64,000 nt of DNA, from the NCBI RefSeq assembly GCF_003261055.1, contig NZ_CP030073.1:5332001-5396000 (forward strand). Reading direction: 5' to 3'. A program made the position numbers and the translations under genes. Below are positions 34,364-43,617 of this stretch, piece by piece. This DNA comes from Streptomyces cadmiisoli. GTDB taxonomy: Bacteria; Actinomycetota; Actinomycetes; Streptomycetales; Streptomycetaceae. The notes beneath the pieces are model-generated. The model was given only the letters and a program-made list of their open reading frames with translations. It was not told the origin of the DNA and made no database searches. The number at the start of each line of letters is the position of its first letter. The first letter of the stretch is position 1.

Positions 34364-36019
34364 TCACCACCGGTAGGGCGCGTAGACATCCATGCACTCG
34401 TCGCTGTCCGAACCGTTGAGGGCGCCCGCGGACTCGGGGACGTCCCCGGCCCGTGGTGTCGACTTCTTCGGATAGGTGTCGCCCGTGCGCCAGTCGCCGC
34501 CGACCACCAGGGTCACCCCGGAGACATCGGTCGACCGCTTCACCGAACTCGTCGGGATGCCGAGCGCCTCGGCGATCCGCTGCGCGTCGCCCTTCAGGTC
34601 CGCGCTCGGGTAGCGCACCTCGGTCTTCTCGGCGGAGAGGCCGCCGGTGCCGTCCGCCGCCGCCCTCGTGAAGCCCTTGTCCACCAGCAGCGCGGCGAGT
34701 GCGCTCGCCCGTGCGTTCACCGGGCCCTCCGTCCCGGACCGGGTGGCGTTCTGCACCAGGACACCGATCTCGGCGTCGTCGGCCGCCGGGTCGCCGGAGG
34801 GCTCGGCGCCGTCCGACGGCTTCTTCGAACCGGCCGCCTCACCGTCCTTGCCGCCGTTCTTGTCGAAGGCCACGTCCTCGCGGACCATCGACCAGACCTG
34901 CTCGGCGTCCGCCCCCGCGGGCACCAGGTGGTTCGCGTCCTGCGGGTCCACGTCGGTGGGCATCGTCATCATGGTGATGCGGTTCGTCGGCACCGTCTTC
35001 AGCTGCACGGCGAGGTCGTAGAGCTTCTTGACCGTACCGATCTCCTCGGAGACCTTCAGCGACTTCGTGGCCGTCTCGGCCAGGTCCATCAGGCGCCCGG
35101 TGTCCGTGAAGGCGTTCTGCTCCTTCAGCGTGCGGATCATCGAGTTCATGTACATGTGCTGGGCCTTGGACCGGCCGACGTCGCTGTAGAACGCGTGCCG
35201 GGTGCGCAGCCACTGGAGCGCCTGCTTGCCCTTGATCTTCTGCTTGCCCTTCTCCAGCCGCAGGCCGGAGCCGCCGGGCACGCCGGGCAGCGGGCCGTCG
35301 TACACGTTCTGCTCCACACAGACCTCGACGCCTCCGACGGCGTCGGCCATGTTCACCACGCCCGCGAAGTCGATCATCATCCAGTGGTCGATGTAGACCC
35401 CGGTGAGGTTCTCCCAGGTGGCCAGGGTGCAGCCGGCGCCGCCGCGTTGCAGCGAGGCGTTGATGATCGTCTCCGTCTCCGGGTAGACCTCGCCGGTCTT
35501 CGGATCGGTGCACTCGGGGATCTTGACGCGGGTGTCGCGCGGAATGCTCACCACGGACGCGTTCTTGCGGTCCGCGGACAGGTGGACGAGCATCTGCACG
35601 TCCGCGAGCGGCTTGTTGCCGACGCTGCTGCGGCTGCCGCCCAGCTTCAGGTTCTCCGCGGAGTTACGGCTGTCGGAGCCGAGCAGCAGGATGTTCAGCG
35701 GGGTCTGCCCGGCCGCGTTCGGCTGCGGCTTCGGGGCCTTGGAGTCGCCGCTGGTGCGCCGGCCCTTCTCCAGGTTGTCGTTCAGGTGCTGGTAGTACAG
35801 GTAGCCCGCTCCCGCGGTGCCGGTCATGAACACCGCCAGGATCGTCGCCGACCAGCGCAGCACGCGACGTCTCCGAGGTGGTCGTTCGGTACCGCGACCG
35901 CCTCGGCCACCGCGCCGCCCGCGGCCCTCCGCCGGATCCGTACCGCCCCCGGTCCGTGCCGTGGCGGACATCGTGTCCTCCACCGCCGGCGCCTCCTCGC
36001 GCACACTGCCTCGCGCCAT
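34364..36019 (-). CDS. LCP family wall glycopolymer ligase with LytR_C domain, paralogue 3
   Basis: 551 residues. Basic disordered N-terminus, membrane helix (SATILAVFMTGTAGAGYLYY), LCP domain (ILLLGSDSRNS, VVSIPRDTRVKIP, IDHWMMIDFAGV, LRTRHAFYSDVGRSKAQ), then an acidic/Ser-rich linker and a LytR_C domain (VLVQNATRSGTEGPV). Two starts are plausible: ATG 36019 (GGGAGGG) and ATG 35971 (GGAGGA, four bases away). Separated from the next upstream LCP gene by a strong hairpin, so probably transcribed on its own. Confidence 0.92.
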   Translation of the reverse strand: MARGSVREEAPAVEDTMSATARTGGGTDPAEGRGRRGGRGGRGTERPPRRRRVLRWSATILAVFMTGTAGAGYLYYQHLNDNLEKGRRTSGDSKAPKPQPNAAGQTPLNILLLGSDSRNSAENLKLGGSRSSVGNKPLADVQMLVHLSADRKNASVVSIPRDTRVKIPECTDPKTGEVYPETETIINASLQRGGAGCTLATWENLTGVYIDHWMMIDFAGVVNMADAVGGVEVCVEQNVYDGPLPGVPGGSGLRLEKGKQKIKGKQALQWLRTRHAFYSDVGRSKAQHMYMNSMIRTLKEQNAFTDTGRLMDLAETATKSLKVSEEIGTVKKLYDLAVQLKTVPTNRITMMTMPTDVDPQDANHLVPAGADAEQVWSMVREDVAFDKNGGKDGEAAGSKKPSDGAEPSGDPAADDAEIGVLVQNATRSGTEGPVNARASALAALLVDKGFTRAAADGTGGLSAEKTEVRYPSADLKGDAQRIAEALGIPTSSVKRSTDVSGVTLVVGGDWRTGDTYPKKSTPRAGDVPESAGALNGSDSDECMDVYAPYRW

Positions 36020-36049
36020 CCGCCTGCCCTCCCGCCCCTGCCCATGAAC

Positions 36050-36091
36050 ACGGGTCCGTCCCGCGTCAAGTCAGACGCACGACGGACCCGT
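36050..36091 (-). terminator. Terminator after LCP paralogue 4
   Basis: ACGGGTCCGTC (36050-36060) pairs with GACGGACCCGT (36081-36091), enclosing an inner GCGTC/GACGC stem with a 6-nt loop. It lies just downstream of the minus-strand stop at 36130. Confidence 0.7.
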
Positions 36092-36129
36092 TGGGTTACC
36101 CCTCAGATATCAACTATTCGAATAATCAA

Positions 36130-37863
36130 CTACTCGGCGCATTTGACCTTGTCCGCCGTGGACTTCTCGACGTCCGGCGCCTTGGCCGGACCGGAGACGG
36201 GGTTGCCCGCGCCCTTGAAGTCCTTGCCGAGCGTCAGCGTCATCGTCGGCAGGCCCTGGGCGTTGGTCACGCTCTCGCCGGGCTTCATCGCCGAGCCGGA
36301 CAGCCCCATGATCTCGGCCAGCCTGCGTGCCTGGTCCGCCTGGTCCGGCGCGTACTCCAGGGTGGTCTTGCTCAGCTCCTGGTCGGCGTTCCCGGCGTTC
36401 TCGGACTTGGACACGCCTTCCTCGGTCTGGAGCCAGGTGAGGGTCTCCTGGGCGCTGCCCCCCGGCGCGCCGCCGTTGAAGATCCGCACCCGCACCTCGG
36501 AGGCGTCGGCCTTGCTGCCCTTCAGCCGGGCGGCCACCTCCGCCTTCTCCTTGGCCTTCTTCTGCTTGACGTCGGTGAAGGAGACGTCGTTCGCGATGGC
36601 CTGGAAGACGGCGGGGGCCCGCGCCTCGTCGACGACGACCGTGGCCTTGACCGTCTCCGCCGGGTTGTCGCGGACCGGCACGGTGGTGAACGCCAGGTTC
36701 TTGACGTTGAGCTTGCCCAGTTCGAGGCCGAGGTCCTTCAGCTTGCCGATGCTGTCCAGCTGGGAGTCGACGGTCAGCGCCTCGGTGCCCGCCTCGGCCA
36801 GCTTCAGCATCTTCCCCGGGCTGGTGAGCGTGTCGTTGGACTTCAGCTTGCGCATCAGCGCGCTCAGGAACTGCTGCTGCAGGCCGATACGGCTCAGGTC
36901 GCCGCCGGTGCCGACGGAGTGCCGGGTACGCACGAAGGCCAGCGCCTGCTCTCCCTCGACGGTGTGGGTGCCGGCCGGAAGGTTCAGCTTGGAGTCCTCG
37001 TCGTCGATGTCCTTGGCCAGGCACACCTCGACGCCGCCGACCGCCGTGGTCAGCGTCTTGACCGCGTTGAAGTCGGCGACCATGAAGTTGTCGGGCTTGA
37101 CCCCGGTCAGCTCGGTCACCGTGCGCATGGTGCAGCTCGGCGTACGACCGCTCTGCCCCAGGCTGACGTTGAACCGGGTGCCGGGCGTGCCCGGGATGAC
37201 TTCCTTGGTGCCGTCCTCCTGCGTGGTCGGACAGTCCGGGATGTCCACGATGAGGTCGCGCGGGATGCTGAGCGCGGTCGCGTTGGAACGGTCCTTGGAG
37301 ACGTGCAGCAGGATCGTGGTGTCGGCGTGACCCGGGCTGCCCGCGTCGCCGTAGGACCCGTTGCCCGCGCCGGTGCGCTTGTCGGTGCCGATCAACAGGA
37401 TGTTGATGGCCTTGTCCTTCTGGAAGCCGCCGGTGCTGGCCCCGTCGTCGTCGACGGAGGAGATGTTGTCGTTGAGGTGCTCCAGGTAGAGGTACCCGGC
37501 GCCCGCCGCGGCGACCAGCACGAACGCCATGGCGCCGCCGGTCCACAACACTATCTTCTTCGCCTTCGAGCCCTTTTTCGCGGGCCGCCGGCCGCGCCGT
37601 CCCGGCGGTGGCTCGGGAGGCCCGCCGCGGCGCCTGCGCTGCGCGGGCACCTCACGGTTCGGCGCGTCCGGCCGCTCCCTGGCGGGCGCGGGCGTGCGTC
37701 CGCGCGGCGTGCCGCCGCGCGGAGACGGTCTGCGCGGTCCGGGAACCGTCGACTGCGGTGCGGAAGCGCTCAGTCGCAGTTCGTATTCGCCGGTGCTCGG
37801 ATTGAGTACCCACTGGTCTGCGGGATCGATGTTCTCCGCCCGCCCACGGCCTTGCGCGTCCAC
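36130..37863 (-). CDS. LCP family wall glycopolymer ligase with LytR_C domain, paralogue 4
   Basis: 577 residues. N-terminus DPADQWVLNPSTGEYELRL is followed by a Pro/Arg-rich region, a membrane helix (IVLWTGGAMAFVLVAAAGAGYLYL), an LCP domain (NILLIGTDKRTGAG, ALSIPRDLIVDIP, PDNFMVADFNAV, VRTRHSVGTGGDLSRIGLQQQFL) and a Lys/Glu-rich LytR_C region (RVRIFNGGAPGG). I take GTG 37863 (GGAGGA about 11 bases upstream); the frame is open further up through promoter sequence. The stop region is AT-rich, with ATCAACTA(T/C)TCG repeated twice (36109, 36125), rare for this genome. Confidence 0.9.
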   Translation of the reverse strand: MDAQGRGRAENIDPADQWVLNPSTGEYELRLSASAPQSTVPGPRRPSPRGGTPRGRTPAPARERPDAPNREVPAQRRRRGGPPEPPPGRRGRRPAKKGSKAKKIVLWTGGAMAFVLVAAAGAGYLYLEHLNDNISSVDDDGASTGGFQKDKAINILLIGTDKRTGAGNGSYGDAGSPGHADTTILLHVSKDRSNATALSIPRDLIVDIPDCPTTQEDGTKEVIPGTPGTRFNVSLGQSGRTPSCTMRTVTELTGVKPDNFMVADFNAVKTLTTAVGGVEVCLAKDIDDEDSKLNLPAGTHTVEGEQALAFVRTRHSVGTGGDLSRIGLQQQFLSALMRKLKSNDTLTSPGKMLKLAEAGTEALTVDSQLDSIGKLKDLGLELGKLNVKNLAFTTVPVRDNPAETVKATVVVDEARAPAVFQAIANDVSFTDVKQKKAKEKAEVAARLKGSKADASEVRVRIFNGGAPGGSAQETLTWLQTEEGVSKSENAGNADQELSKTTLEYAPDQADQARRLAEIMGLSGSAMKPGESVTNAQGLPTMTLTLGKDFKGAGNPVSGPAKAPDVEKSTADKVKCAE

Positions 37864-38111
37864 GGTTGTCTGAATCCTCCGTCGGGGCCACGCGGCGCCC
37901 TCCCCCTTAGAGGCGCTCGGGTCTCGTACAAACCTCGTACACAGTGCGCGACCCCAGAAACGAGTTCGTGGCCGGGAGCCGAAGTGCACCGGATCGCTCA
38001 CACTATCCGGCCAGTTCAGCGCCGAGCGACGACGGTGACAAATTCCACGTCCCTACAACCGGGCAATCCACCCATTTCCCAGAACGAAAGTTCGCCGACT
38101 TGGTGAGCGTT

Positions 38112-39371
38112 TTACCGACAGGTGTCCTCGGCGGCCGTCTTACCGCTGAAGGTGGGGGCCGGGGACGCCCCGGAATCGACATACAGGCTGTAACCGCTCG
38201 ACTCCGTATCGGTGTCCTCGTACGCGTTTTCGCCGTAATCCCGAGCGAAGTTCCGGGTCACTTCCACGGGCTCGTCGGACCGCAGCCGATCGAAGAGTCG
38301 CTTCGCCGCGGTTTCCACGAGCTGGTCGCGATTGGGATTGCCGACGTACGACTCCCGCGGGACCGTCAGGAACTGCACACGTTCGGTGGGGATGTCCCGG
38401 ACTCCGCGCACGAGGTTGTAGAGCCCGCGCAGGCTCGCCAGCGCCGGGTCGGTGGTGAGGGCGGAGGTGGCCGCGTCCAGCACGGGGTAGAGCTTCACCG
38501 GGTTGAGCAGTACGTCACTGCTGCGGACCTTCTTCACCAGCGCCGCCAGGAATTGCTGCTGGCGGTCCATCCGGTCGGTGTCGCTGCCGTCGCCGAGGGA
38601 CTTGCGGGCGCGGACGTAGCCGAGCGCCTGCTCGCCGTCGAGCGTCACCCGGCCCGCGGGCAGCCGCAGCTTCGCCGCCTTGTCCTGGATCGGCTCCGTC
38701 AGGCACATCTGGACCCCGCCGAGCGCGTCGACCAGGGACTTGAAGCCGCTGAAGTCGACGACGAGGTGGTGGTCGACCCGGATGTCGGTCAGCTTCTCGA
38801 CCGTGCGCACCGTGCAGGCCGAACCGCCCTGCTCGAAGGCGTAGTTGAACATCGCGAACATGGGCTGCGTGCGGCTGCCGTCCGGCCGCCGGCAGCTCGG
38901 CACGTCGACCATCAGGTCACGGGGTACGGAGACGGCGGTGGCGCTGTCCCGCCCGGCCGACAGATGCAGCAGGATCGTGGTGTCCGACCGCTCGGTGCCC
39001 GGGTCGCGCCCGTAGCGGCCGTTGTCCTTGCCCGCCCGGGAGTCCGAACCGATCAGCAGGATGTTCTGCGCGCCGCGCACCAGCGCCGTGGGCCGCTCCC
39101 GCTCCCAGCGCGCCAGCTCGGCGGCGGCGGCCTCGTCGGGGGTGATGTTCCCGTCCAGCTTGGCGTAGACGAACCAGCCGGCGGCCACGGCCCCCACGAC
39201 GGCGGCGGCCAGCCCCGCCGTCCCGTACCGCGCCCAGCGTCGTCTACGCCTGCGTATGAGCCCGGCCCCGATGGCGGACGCCCCGGTCCCCGGCTCCGGC
39301 GCCCCGCCGCCCGCCGCCGACGGCGCGTCGTCGTCCGGACGGTCGGGTGGCGTGCCTGCGGTGTCCGTCAC
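38112..39371 (-). CDS. LCP family wall glycopolymer ligase, paralogue 5
   Basis: 419 residues. Acidic/Pro-rich tail, RRRRRR stop-transfer cluster, membrane helix (GTAGLAAAVVGAVAAGWFVYA), LCP domain (NILLIGSDSRAG, AVSVPRDLMVDVP, VDHHLVVDFSGF, VRARKSLGDGSDTDRMDRQQQFL). No LytR_C. Ends with a TAA stop, rare here. Start taken as GTG 39371 with GGAGGGG upstream; alternatives exist at GTG 39383 and further upstream. The 248-bp gap between it and paralogue 4 (37864-38111) holds the latter's promoter region and no gene. Confidence 0.9.
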   Translation of the reverse strand: MTDTAGTPPDRPDDDAPSAAGGGAPEPGTGASAIGAGLIRRRRRRWARYGTAGLAAAVVGAVAAGWFVYAKLDGNITPDEAAAAELARWERERPTALVRGAQNILLIGSDSRAGKDNGRYGRDPGTERSDTTILLHLSAGRDSATAVSVPRDLMVDVPSCRRPDGSRTQPMFAMFNYAFEQGGSACTVRTVEKLTDIRVDHHLVVDFSGFKSLVDALGGVQMCLTEPIQDKAAKLRLPAGRVTLDGEQALGYVRARKSLGDGSDTDRMDRQQQFLAALVKKVRSSDVLLNPVKLYPVLDAATSALTTDPALASLRGLYNLVRGVRDIPTERVQFLTVPRESYVGNPNRDQLVETAAKRLFDRLRSDEPVEVTRNFARDYGENAYEDTDTESSGYSLYVDSGASPAPTFSGKTAAEDTCR

Positions 39372-39623
39372 GTCTGGATCCACCCCTCCGGCGTACGAGC
39401 GTGTACGAGCGAGTCGCGCATGTCGTGCTGCTTCGACCATCGCCCTACCGGGGCGTTCGCGCGGGCGGGGGTGGGCCGAACGGGTGACATCGGGACCGCT
39501 CGTACGTTCGCCCGTACGGGCGTGCGCCATCCGGGGCGCAAGCGCCACGGAGCGACGGGCTCGCGGGGGCGGTGGGGCGGTGGGGAGGCGGGTGCGGTGG
39601 GTCGTCGCGCCCGGCGGTCGGCG

Positions 39624-39687
39624 GTGCCGGCGGGTCGTCGTGTCCGGTGGGTCGCGTGCCGGCGGGTCGTCGTGTCCGGTGGGTAGC
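39624..39687. repeat. 32-bp tandem duplication in the gap before LCP paralogue 5
   Basis: Two adjacent 32-bp copies (39624-39655 and 39656-39687) beginning GTGCCGGCGGGTCGTCG and differing at one base. They lie in a G/T-rich 399-bp gap (39372-39770) with no gene; a degraded third copy may precede them near 39597. Likely slippage product. Confidence 0.75.
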
Positions 39688-39770
39688 GGGCCGGCCGGCC
39701 GTCGTGCCCATGGGACCCGAGCCGAGGGGCCCGTGCCCGGCAGGCCCGGCGGCCCGCCGGGCCGGTGGGG

Positions 39771-40526
39771 TCAGCGGGCCGTCGCCGTGACGCGCTCGCT
39801 CTCGATGCGCTTGGCCAGGGACTCCTCGCCCAGTTCCGCCAGGTTCCGGCACAGCACCACGGAACCGCCGGTCGCCAGCGGCGCGAACAGCCCGGCGCTG
39901 AGGCCCTCCCACGTGTCGTACGGCAGCGCGGACAGGATGCGCGAACCGGGCCCCGTCAGATCCAGCCCCGGCGCGTCGGACAGCGCCCGCTCCACCACCT
40001 CGGCCGCGGTGTGCTCGGCCCCGGCGACGATCAGGGCGGGAGCCTCCGGGTCGACCGGCACGTACGGCGCGAACCGGTCGCCGTGGCTCGGCACGTCCAC
40101 CGCGTAGTCGGCGTAGCCCTCCGGCGGTGCGGGGAAGCGGCGGCCGAGCGGCGCCAGCGACAGCGCGTACCGCTCACCCCGGCAGGCCAGCCCGTCCTCG
40201 AACCGGCCGGGCCCGGCCACCACGTGGTCGGCCCGGGACGGATCGCCGTCCATGTCGGCGACGGCACCCACCGACGAACACGCCAGCAGCCACACCACCG
40301 TCTGCCAGTGCGCGGGCAGCAGCAGCGCGACCCGGTCGCCCGGTTCCGCGGACATGCCGTCCTGGAGGAGGTTGGCGGTCTTGGCCACCCAATTGGCGAG
40401 GGTGGCCACGGACAATTCGACGCGCTCACCGGTGGCGTCGTCGTAGAAGGTCACCAAGGGGCGGGCGGGGTCCGCGGCGAGCGCGGAACGCAGCAGGTCG
40501 GCAGGGGTGCGATCGGTGGCGTTCAC
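39771..40526 (-). CDS. TIGR03089 family protein (truncated AMP-binding-like)
   Basis: 251 residues resembling only the first part of an acyl-CoA synthetase / AMP-binding enzyme: FYDDATGERVELSVATLANWVAKTANLL, GDRVALLLPAHWQTVVWLLAC, LSALPYDTWEGL and LFAPLATGGSVVLCRNL. The ATP/AMP-binding P-loop and the C-terminal lysine domain are missing, so adenylation activity is doubtful. Such short proteins are conserved in actinobacteria beside LCP genes. The start is GTG 40526 with no strong ribosome site. Function unknown. Confidence 0.82.
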   Translation of the reverse strand: MNATDRTPADLLRSALAADPARPLVTFYDDATGERVELSVATLANWVAKTANLLQDGMSAEPGDRVALLLPAHWQTVVWLLACSSVGAVADMDGDPSRADHVVAGPGRFEDGLACRGERYALSLAPLGRRFPAPPEGYADYAVDVPSHGDRFAPYVPVDPEAPALIVAGAEHTAAEVVERALSDAPGLDLTGPGSRILSALPYDTWEGLSAGLFAPLATGGSVVLCRNLAELGEESLAKRIESERVTATAR

Positions 40527-40637
40527 CCGCGCAAGCGTACGCGGGCGCCGGGCCGCGCATCGAGCGGCGGGGCCACCGGATCGGCCGAACGCGGCCCGAC
40601 AGTACGTCAATTCCGCGATGGACAGGTTTATGTAGCT

Positions 40638-42029
40638 ATGTCAAAGATCGGGAGCATGCGTAATCTCCTCGCTTCCTCGCTCGGCGTCACCTGCGCCGCC
40701 GCCCTGGCCCTCCCGATGACCCTCCCCGCGACCGAGGCGGCTGCGATACCCGCCAAGGCCGTGTCGGGCACCCCGCCCGCGCGCGCCGACGGAACCGGCA
40801 TCCCCGGCAGCACCCAGTCGCTGCCCCTCGCCCCGATCACCGACGAACGCGACCTGGGCTCCGCCGCCGCGGGCCTGTCCCCGCGCAGCGTCCGGCCGTT
40901 CTCCCTGGTCGGCGTCATCTGGGACGACCCGACCGTCGAACTCAACGGCCGTGTCCAGGTCCGCACCCGCTCCGTCGGCACCGGCACCTGGTCCGACTGG
41001 CAGGACCTGGAAACGCACAACACCGACCACGCCCCCGACGCGGACACGGACGAACGCACCTCCGGTCGCGTGCGCGGCGCCACCGCCCCGCTGTGGGTGG
41101 GCGACTCCGACGGGGTGGAGGTCCTCGTGCGGGCGGTCGAACCCACCCGCGCCGGCGCGGCCCCGCTCCCCGCGGGCCTCCGCCTCGAACTCGTCGACCC
41201 CGGCGCGGAGACCGCCGTCGAGCCGCCCGCCCGGCACACCCCCGACGACCCGCCGCTGACCGAACTGCTCAGCCCCGAGGTCGCCGAGGCCTCCGCCCCG
41301 AACAGCGAGCTCGCCCCGCTCGGCGCCGCCCTGATCCCCGCGCTGGACCAGGCGCAGAGCCAGAAGGAACTGCTCACCCTCCAGGCCGCGGTGCTGACCG
41401 ACGAGCAGAAGCTCAAGCCGTACATCGGCCCCCGCCCGGCCATCGTCACCCGCCGCGGCTGGGGCGCGGACGAGACGCTGCGGGAGAAGGAGTTCTCCTA
41501 CACGAAGTCGGTCAAGGCCGCGTTCGTGCACCACACCGCGACCGGCAACAACTACACCTGCGCGCAGGCGCCGTCCGTCATCCGCGGTATCTACCGCTAC
41601 CACGTCAAGAGCATGGGCTGGCGGGACATCGGCTACAACTTCCTCGTCGACAAGTGCGGAAACATCTACGAGGGACGCGCCGGCGGTGTGGCCAAACCGG
41701 TCATGGGCGCCCACACCCTCGGGTTCAACTCGGACAGCATGGGCATCGCGGCCATCGGCACGTTCAACTCCGCCGGCCCCACCAGCACCACGGTGACGGC
41801 CGTCAGTCAGCTGTCGGCCTGGAAACTCGGCCTCTTCGCGGGCAATCCCGGCGGCAAGACATACCTCAAGTCCGCCGGTGGCAACCTCTACGCAAAAGGT
41901 AAGAACGTACGACTGAACGTGATCTCCGGTCACAGGGACGGTTTCTCCACGGACTGCCCAGGAGCGCTCCTGTACGGCAAGCTCGGCTCGATCCGCACTC
42001 AGGCGGCGCGCTTCCAGGGGCGTCCCTGA
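40638..42029 (+). CDS. Secreted N-acetylmuramoyl-L-alanine amidase (PGRP/amidase_2)
   Basis: 463 residues. Signal peptide (NLLASSLGVTCAAALALPM, ending ATEAAA), a beta-rich N-terminal region (FSLVGVIWDDP, WSDWQDLETH), then a peptidoglycan-recognition amidase domain: AFVHHTATGNN (zinc His), RYHVKSMGWRDIGYNFLVD, YEGRAGG, HTLGFNSDSMGI and VISGHRDGFSTDCPG (zinc His and Cys). It cleaves the lactyl-amide bond between MurNAc and the stem peptide outside the cell. Start may be ATG 40638 or ATG 40656; both leave a workable signal peptide. Confidence 0.9.
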   Translation: MSKIGSMRNLLASSLGVTCAAALALPMTLPATEAAAIPAKAVSGTPPARADGTGIPGSTQSLPLAPITDERDLGSAAAGLSPRSVRPFSLVGVIWDDPTVELNGRVQVRTRSVGTGTWSDWQDLETHNTDHAPDADTDERTSGRVRGATAPLWVGDSDGVEVLVRAVEPTRAGAAPLPAGLRLELVDPGAETAVEPPARHTPDDPPLTELLSPEVAEASAPNSELAPLGAALIPALDQAQSQKELLTLQAAVLTDEQKLKPYIGPRPAIVTRRGWGADETLREKEFSYTKSVKAAFVHHTATGNNYTCAQAPSVIRGIYRYHVKSMGWRDIGYNFLVDKCGNIYEGRAGGVAKPVMGAHTLGFNSDSMGIAAIGTFNSAGPTSTTVTAVSQLSAWKLGLFAGNPGGKTYLKSAGGNLYAKGKNVRLNVISGHRDGFSTDCPGALLYGKLGSIRTQAARFQGRP

Positions 42030-42230
42030 GAACGGGACACGTTCAGCGGCACCTTCGGACGGGGGGACGTTCGGTGAGGGCGTTCATGAAGGTTTCCGAC
42101 GGGGGTATCCACCGCCGCCGGGGGAAGAAACGCGTCACCGCACGGCCGTCGGGAGGCACCGGACCGGTCTGCATACACTGGCCGGCCGAAGGACAGTTCG
42201 GCCGGTCCCGGCAGGAAGCAGAGACGACAG

Positions 42231-43313
42231 GTGACAGAAGCGATCCTCCTGGTCGGCGGCAAGGGCACCCGGCTGCGCCCGCTCACGGTGCACACGCCCA
42301 AGCCCATGGTCAGGGCGGCGGGGGTGCCGTTCCTCACGCATCAGCTGGCGAGAGCGAGAGCGGCGGGCGTGGAGCACATCGTGCTCGCCACGTCCTATCT
42401 GGCCCAGGTCTTCGAGCCGTACTTCGGTGACGGCTCGGAGCTGGGGCTGCACATCGAATACGTCACCGAGGACGAGCCGCTCGGCACCGGCGGCGCGATC
42501 CGCAACGTGGCCTCACGGCTGCACTCGGGGCCCGACGACCCTGTTCTGATCTTCAACGGGGACATCCTGACGGGCCTGGACATCCGTGCCCTGGTGCGGA
42601 CCCACGAGACGACGGGCGCGGATGTCTCCCTGCACCTGACGAAGGTGACCGACCCGCGGGCGTACGGCCTGGTGCCCACGGACGAGACGGGACGCGTCAC
42701 CGCGTTCCTGGAGAAGCCGCAGACGCCGGAGGAGATCGTCACCGACCAGATCAACGCGGGGGCGTACGTCTTCCGCCGCTCGGTGATCGACACGATCCCG
42801 GCCGGGCGGCCGGTCTCGGTGGAGCGGGAGACGTTCCCCGGCCTGCTCGCGGCCGGCGCGCATCTGCAAGGGCTGGTGGACTCCACCTACTGGCTCGACC
42901 TGGGCACCCCGGCGGCCTTCGTACGCGGCTCCGCCGACCTGGTGCTGGGCCGCGCCCCGTCCCCGGCCGTGCCCGGCCGGTGCGGAGACCGCCTGGTCCT
43001 GCCGACGGCGAGGGTCGCTCCCGACGCCAAGCTGGCCGGCGGCACGGTGGTGGGGGAGGGCGCGTTCGTCGCCGAGGGCGTCACGGTGTTCGGCAGCACC
43101 ATCCTGCCGGGCGCCGTCATCGAACCCGGCGCGGTCATCACGGACTCCCTGATCGGCACCCGCGCCCGCGTCGGTGAACGCTCCGTCCTCACCGGCACCG
43201 TCATAGGCGACGGCGCGATCGTCGGCCCGGACAACGAACTCAGCTCCGGCGCCCGAGTATGGTGCGACGCCCAGATCCCGGCGGGAGCACTCCGCTTCTC
43301 CTCGGACCGGTAA
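42231..43313 (+). CDS. manC: Mannose-1-phosphate guanylyltransferase-like nucleotidyltransferase
   Basis: 360 residues. N-terminal nucleotidyltransferase domain (ILLVGGKGTRLRPLTVHTPKPM, FNGDI, EKPQTP, NAGAYVF) and a C-terminal left-handed beta-helix of hexapeptide repeats (GTVVGEGAFVAEGVTVFGSTI). Makes GDP-mannose (or a related NDP-sugar) from mannose-1-phosphate. The symbol is assigned from position near manA/manB and from memory of S. coelicolor; substrate is not proved by sequence. GTG start with AGGAAG upstream, and a TACACT box near 42174 as probable -10. TAA stop. Confidence 0.85.
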   Translation: MTEAILLVGGKGTRLRPLTVHTPKPMVRAAGVPFLTHQLARARAAGVEHIVLATSYLAQVFEPYFGDGSELGLHIEYVTEDEPLGTGGAIRNVASRLHSGPDDPVLIFNGDILTGLDIRALVRTHETTGADVSLHLTKVTDPRAYGLVPTDETGRVTAFLEKPQTPEEIVTDQINAGAYVFRRSVIDTIPAGRPVSVERETFPGLLAAGAHLQGLVDSTYWLDLGTPAAFVRGSADLVLGRAPSPAVPGRCGDRLVLPTARVAPDAKLAGGTVVGEGAFVAEGVTVFGSTILPGAVIEPGAVITDSLIGTRARVGERSVLTGTVIGDGAIVGPDNELSSGARVWCDAQIPAGALRFSSDR

Positions 43314-43374
43314 CCGAGCCCGCAGCCGCACCGGGGCCCGCCCGATACGACCACCCGCGGCGCCCCGGTCCTTC

Positions 43375-43410
43375 GGGCCGCGGCTCCGCCGGGTGTCGGC
43401 GCCGCGGCCC
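43375..43410. terminator. Terminator in the manC/glycosylase convergent gap
   Basis: GGGCCGCGGC (43375-43384) / GCCGCGGCCC (43401-43410) with an inner CGCC/GGCG stem. The rest of the 304-bp gap (43314-43617) is GC-rich without a gene. Confidence 0.6.
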
Positions 43411-43617
43411 GCCCACCCGCGGGCATTCGTGCCGCCTGGGGCGGCGCGGGTGGTCGCGGGCGGCACCCCGCGAACGCCGGGCCGCGCGAGAGCCCCCCGC
43501 ACAACAACTGTCGGCCACTGTTCGGCACAGGGTTCGCGCCCCGACGCCCGGCCGGCACCACACCCGCACCGCGGCTCTCGCCCCCGCCTGCCGCACGGCC
43601 CCCGCACGGCCCCCGCC

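Noticed and set aside
39372..39686. Open frames across the G/T-rich gap near 39.5 kb
   Set aside because: Composition is repetitive and there is no start signal or similarity; the tandem 32-bp repeat explains the open frames.
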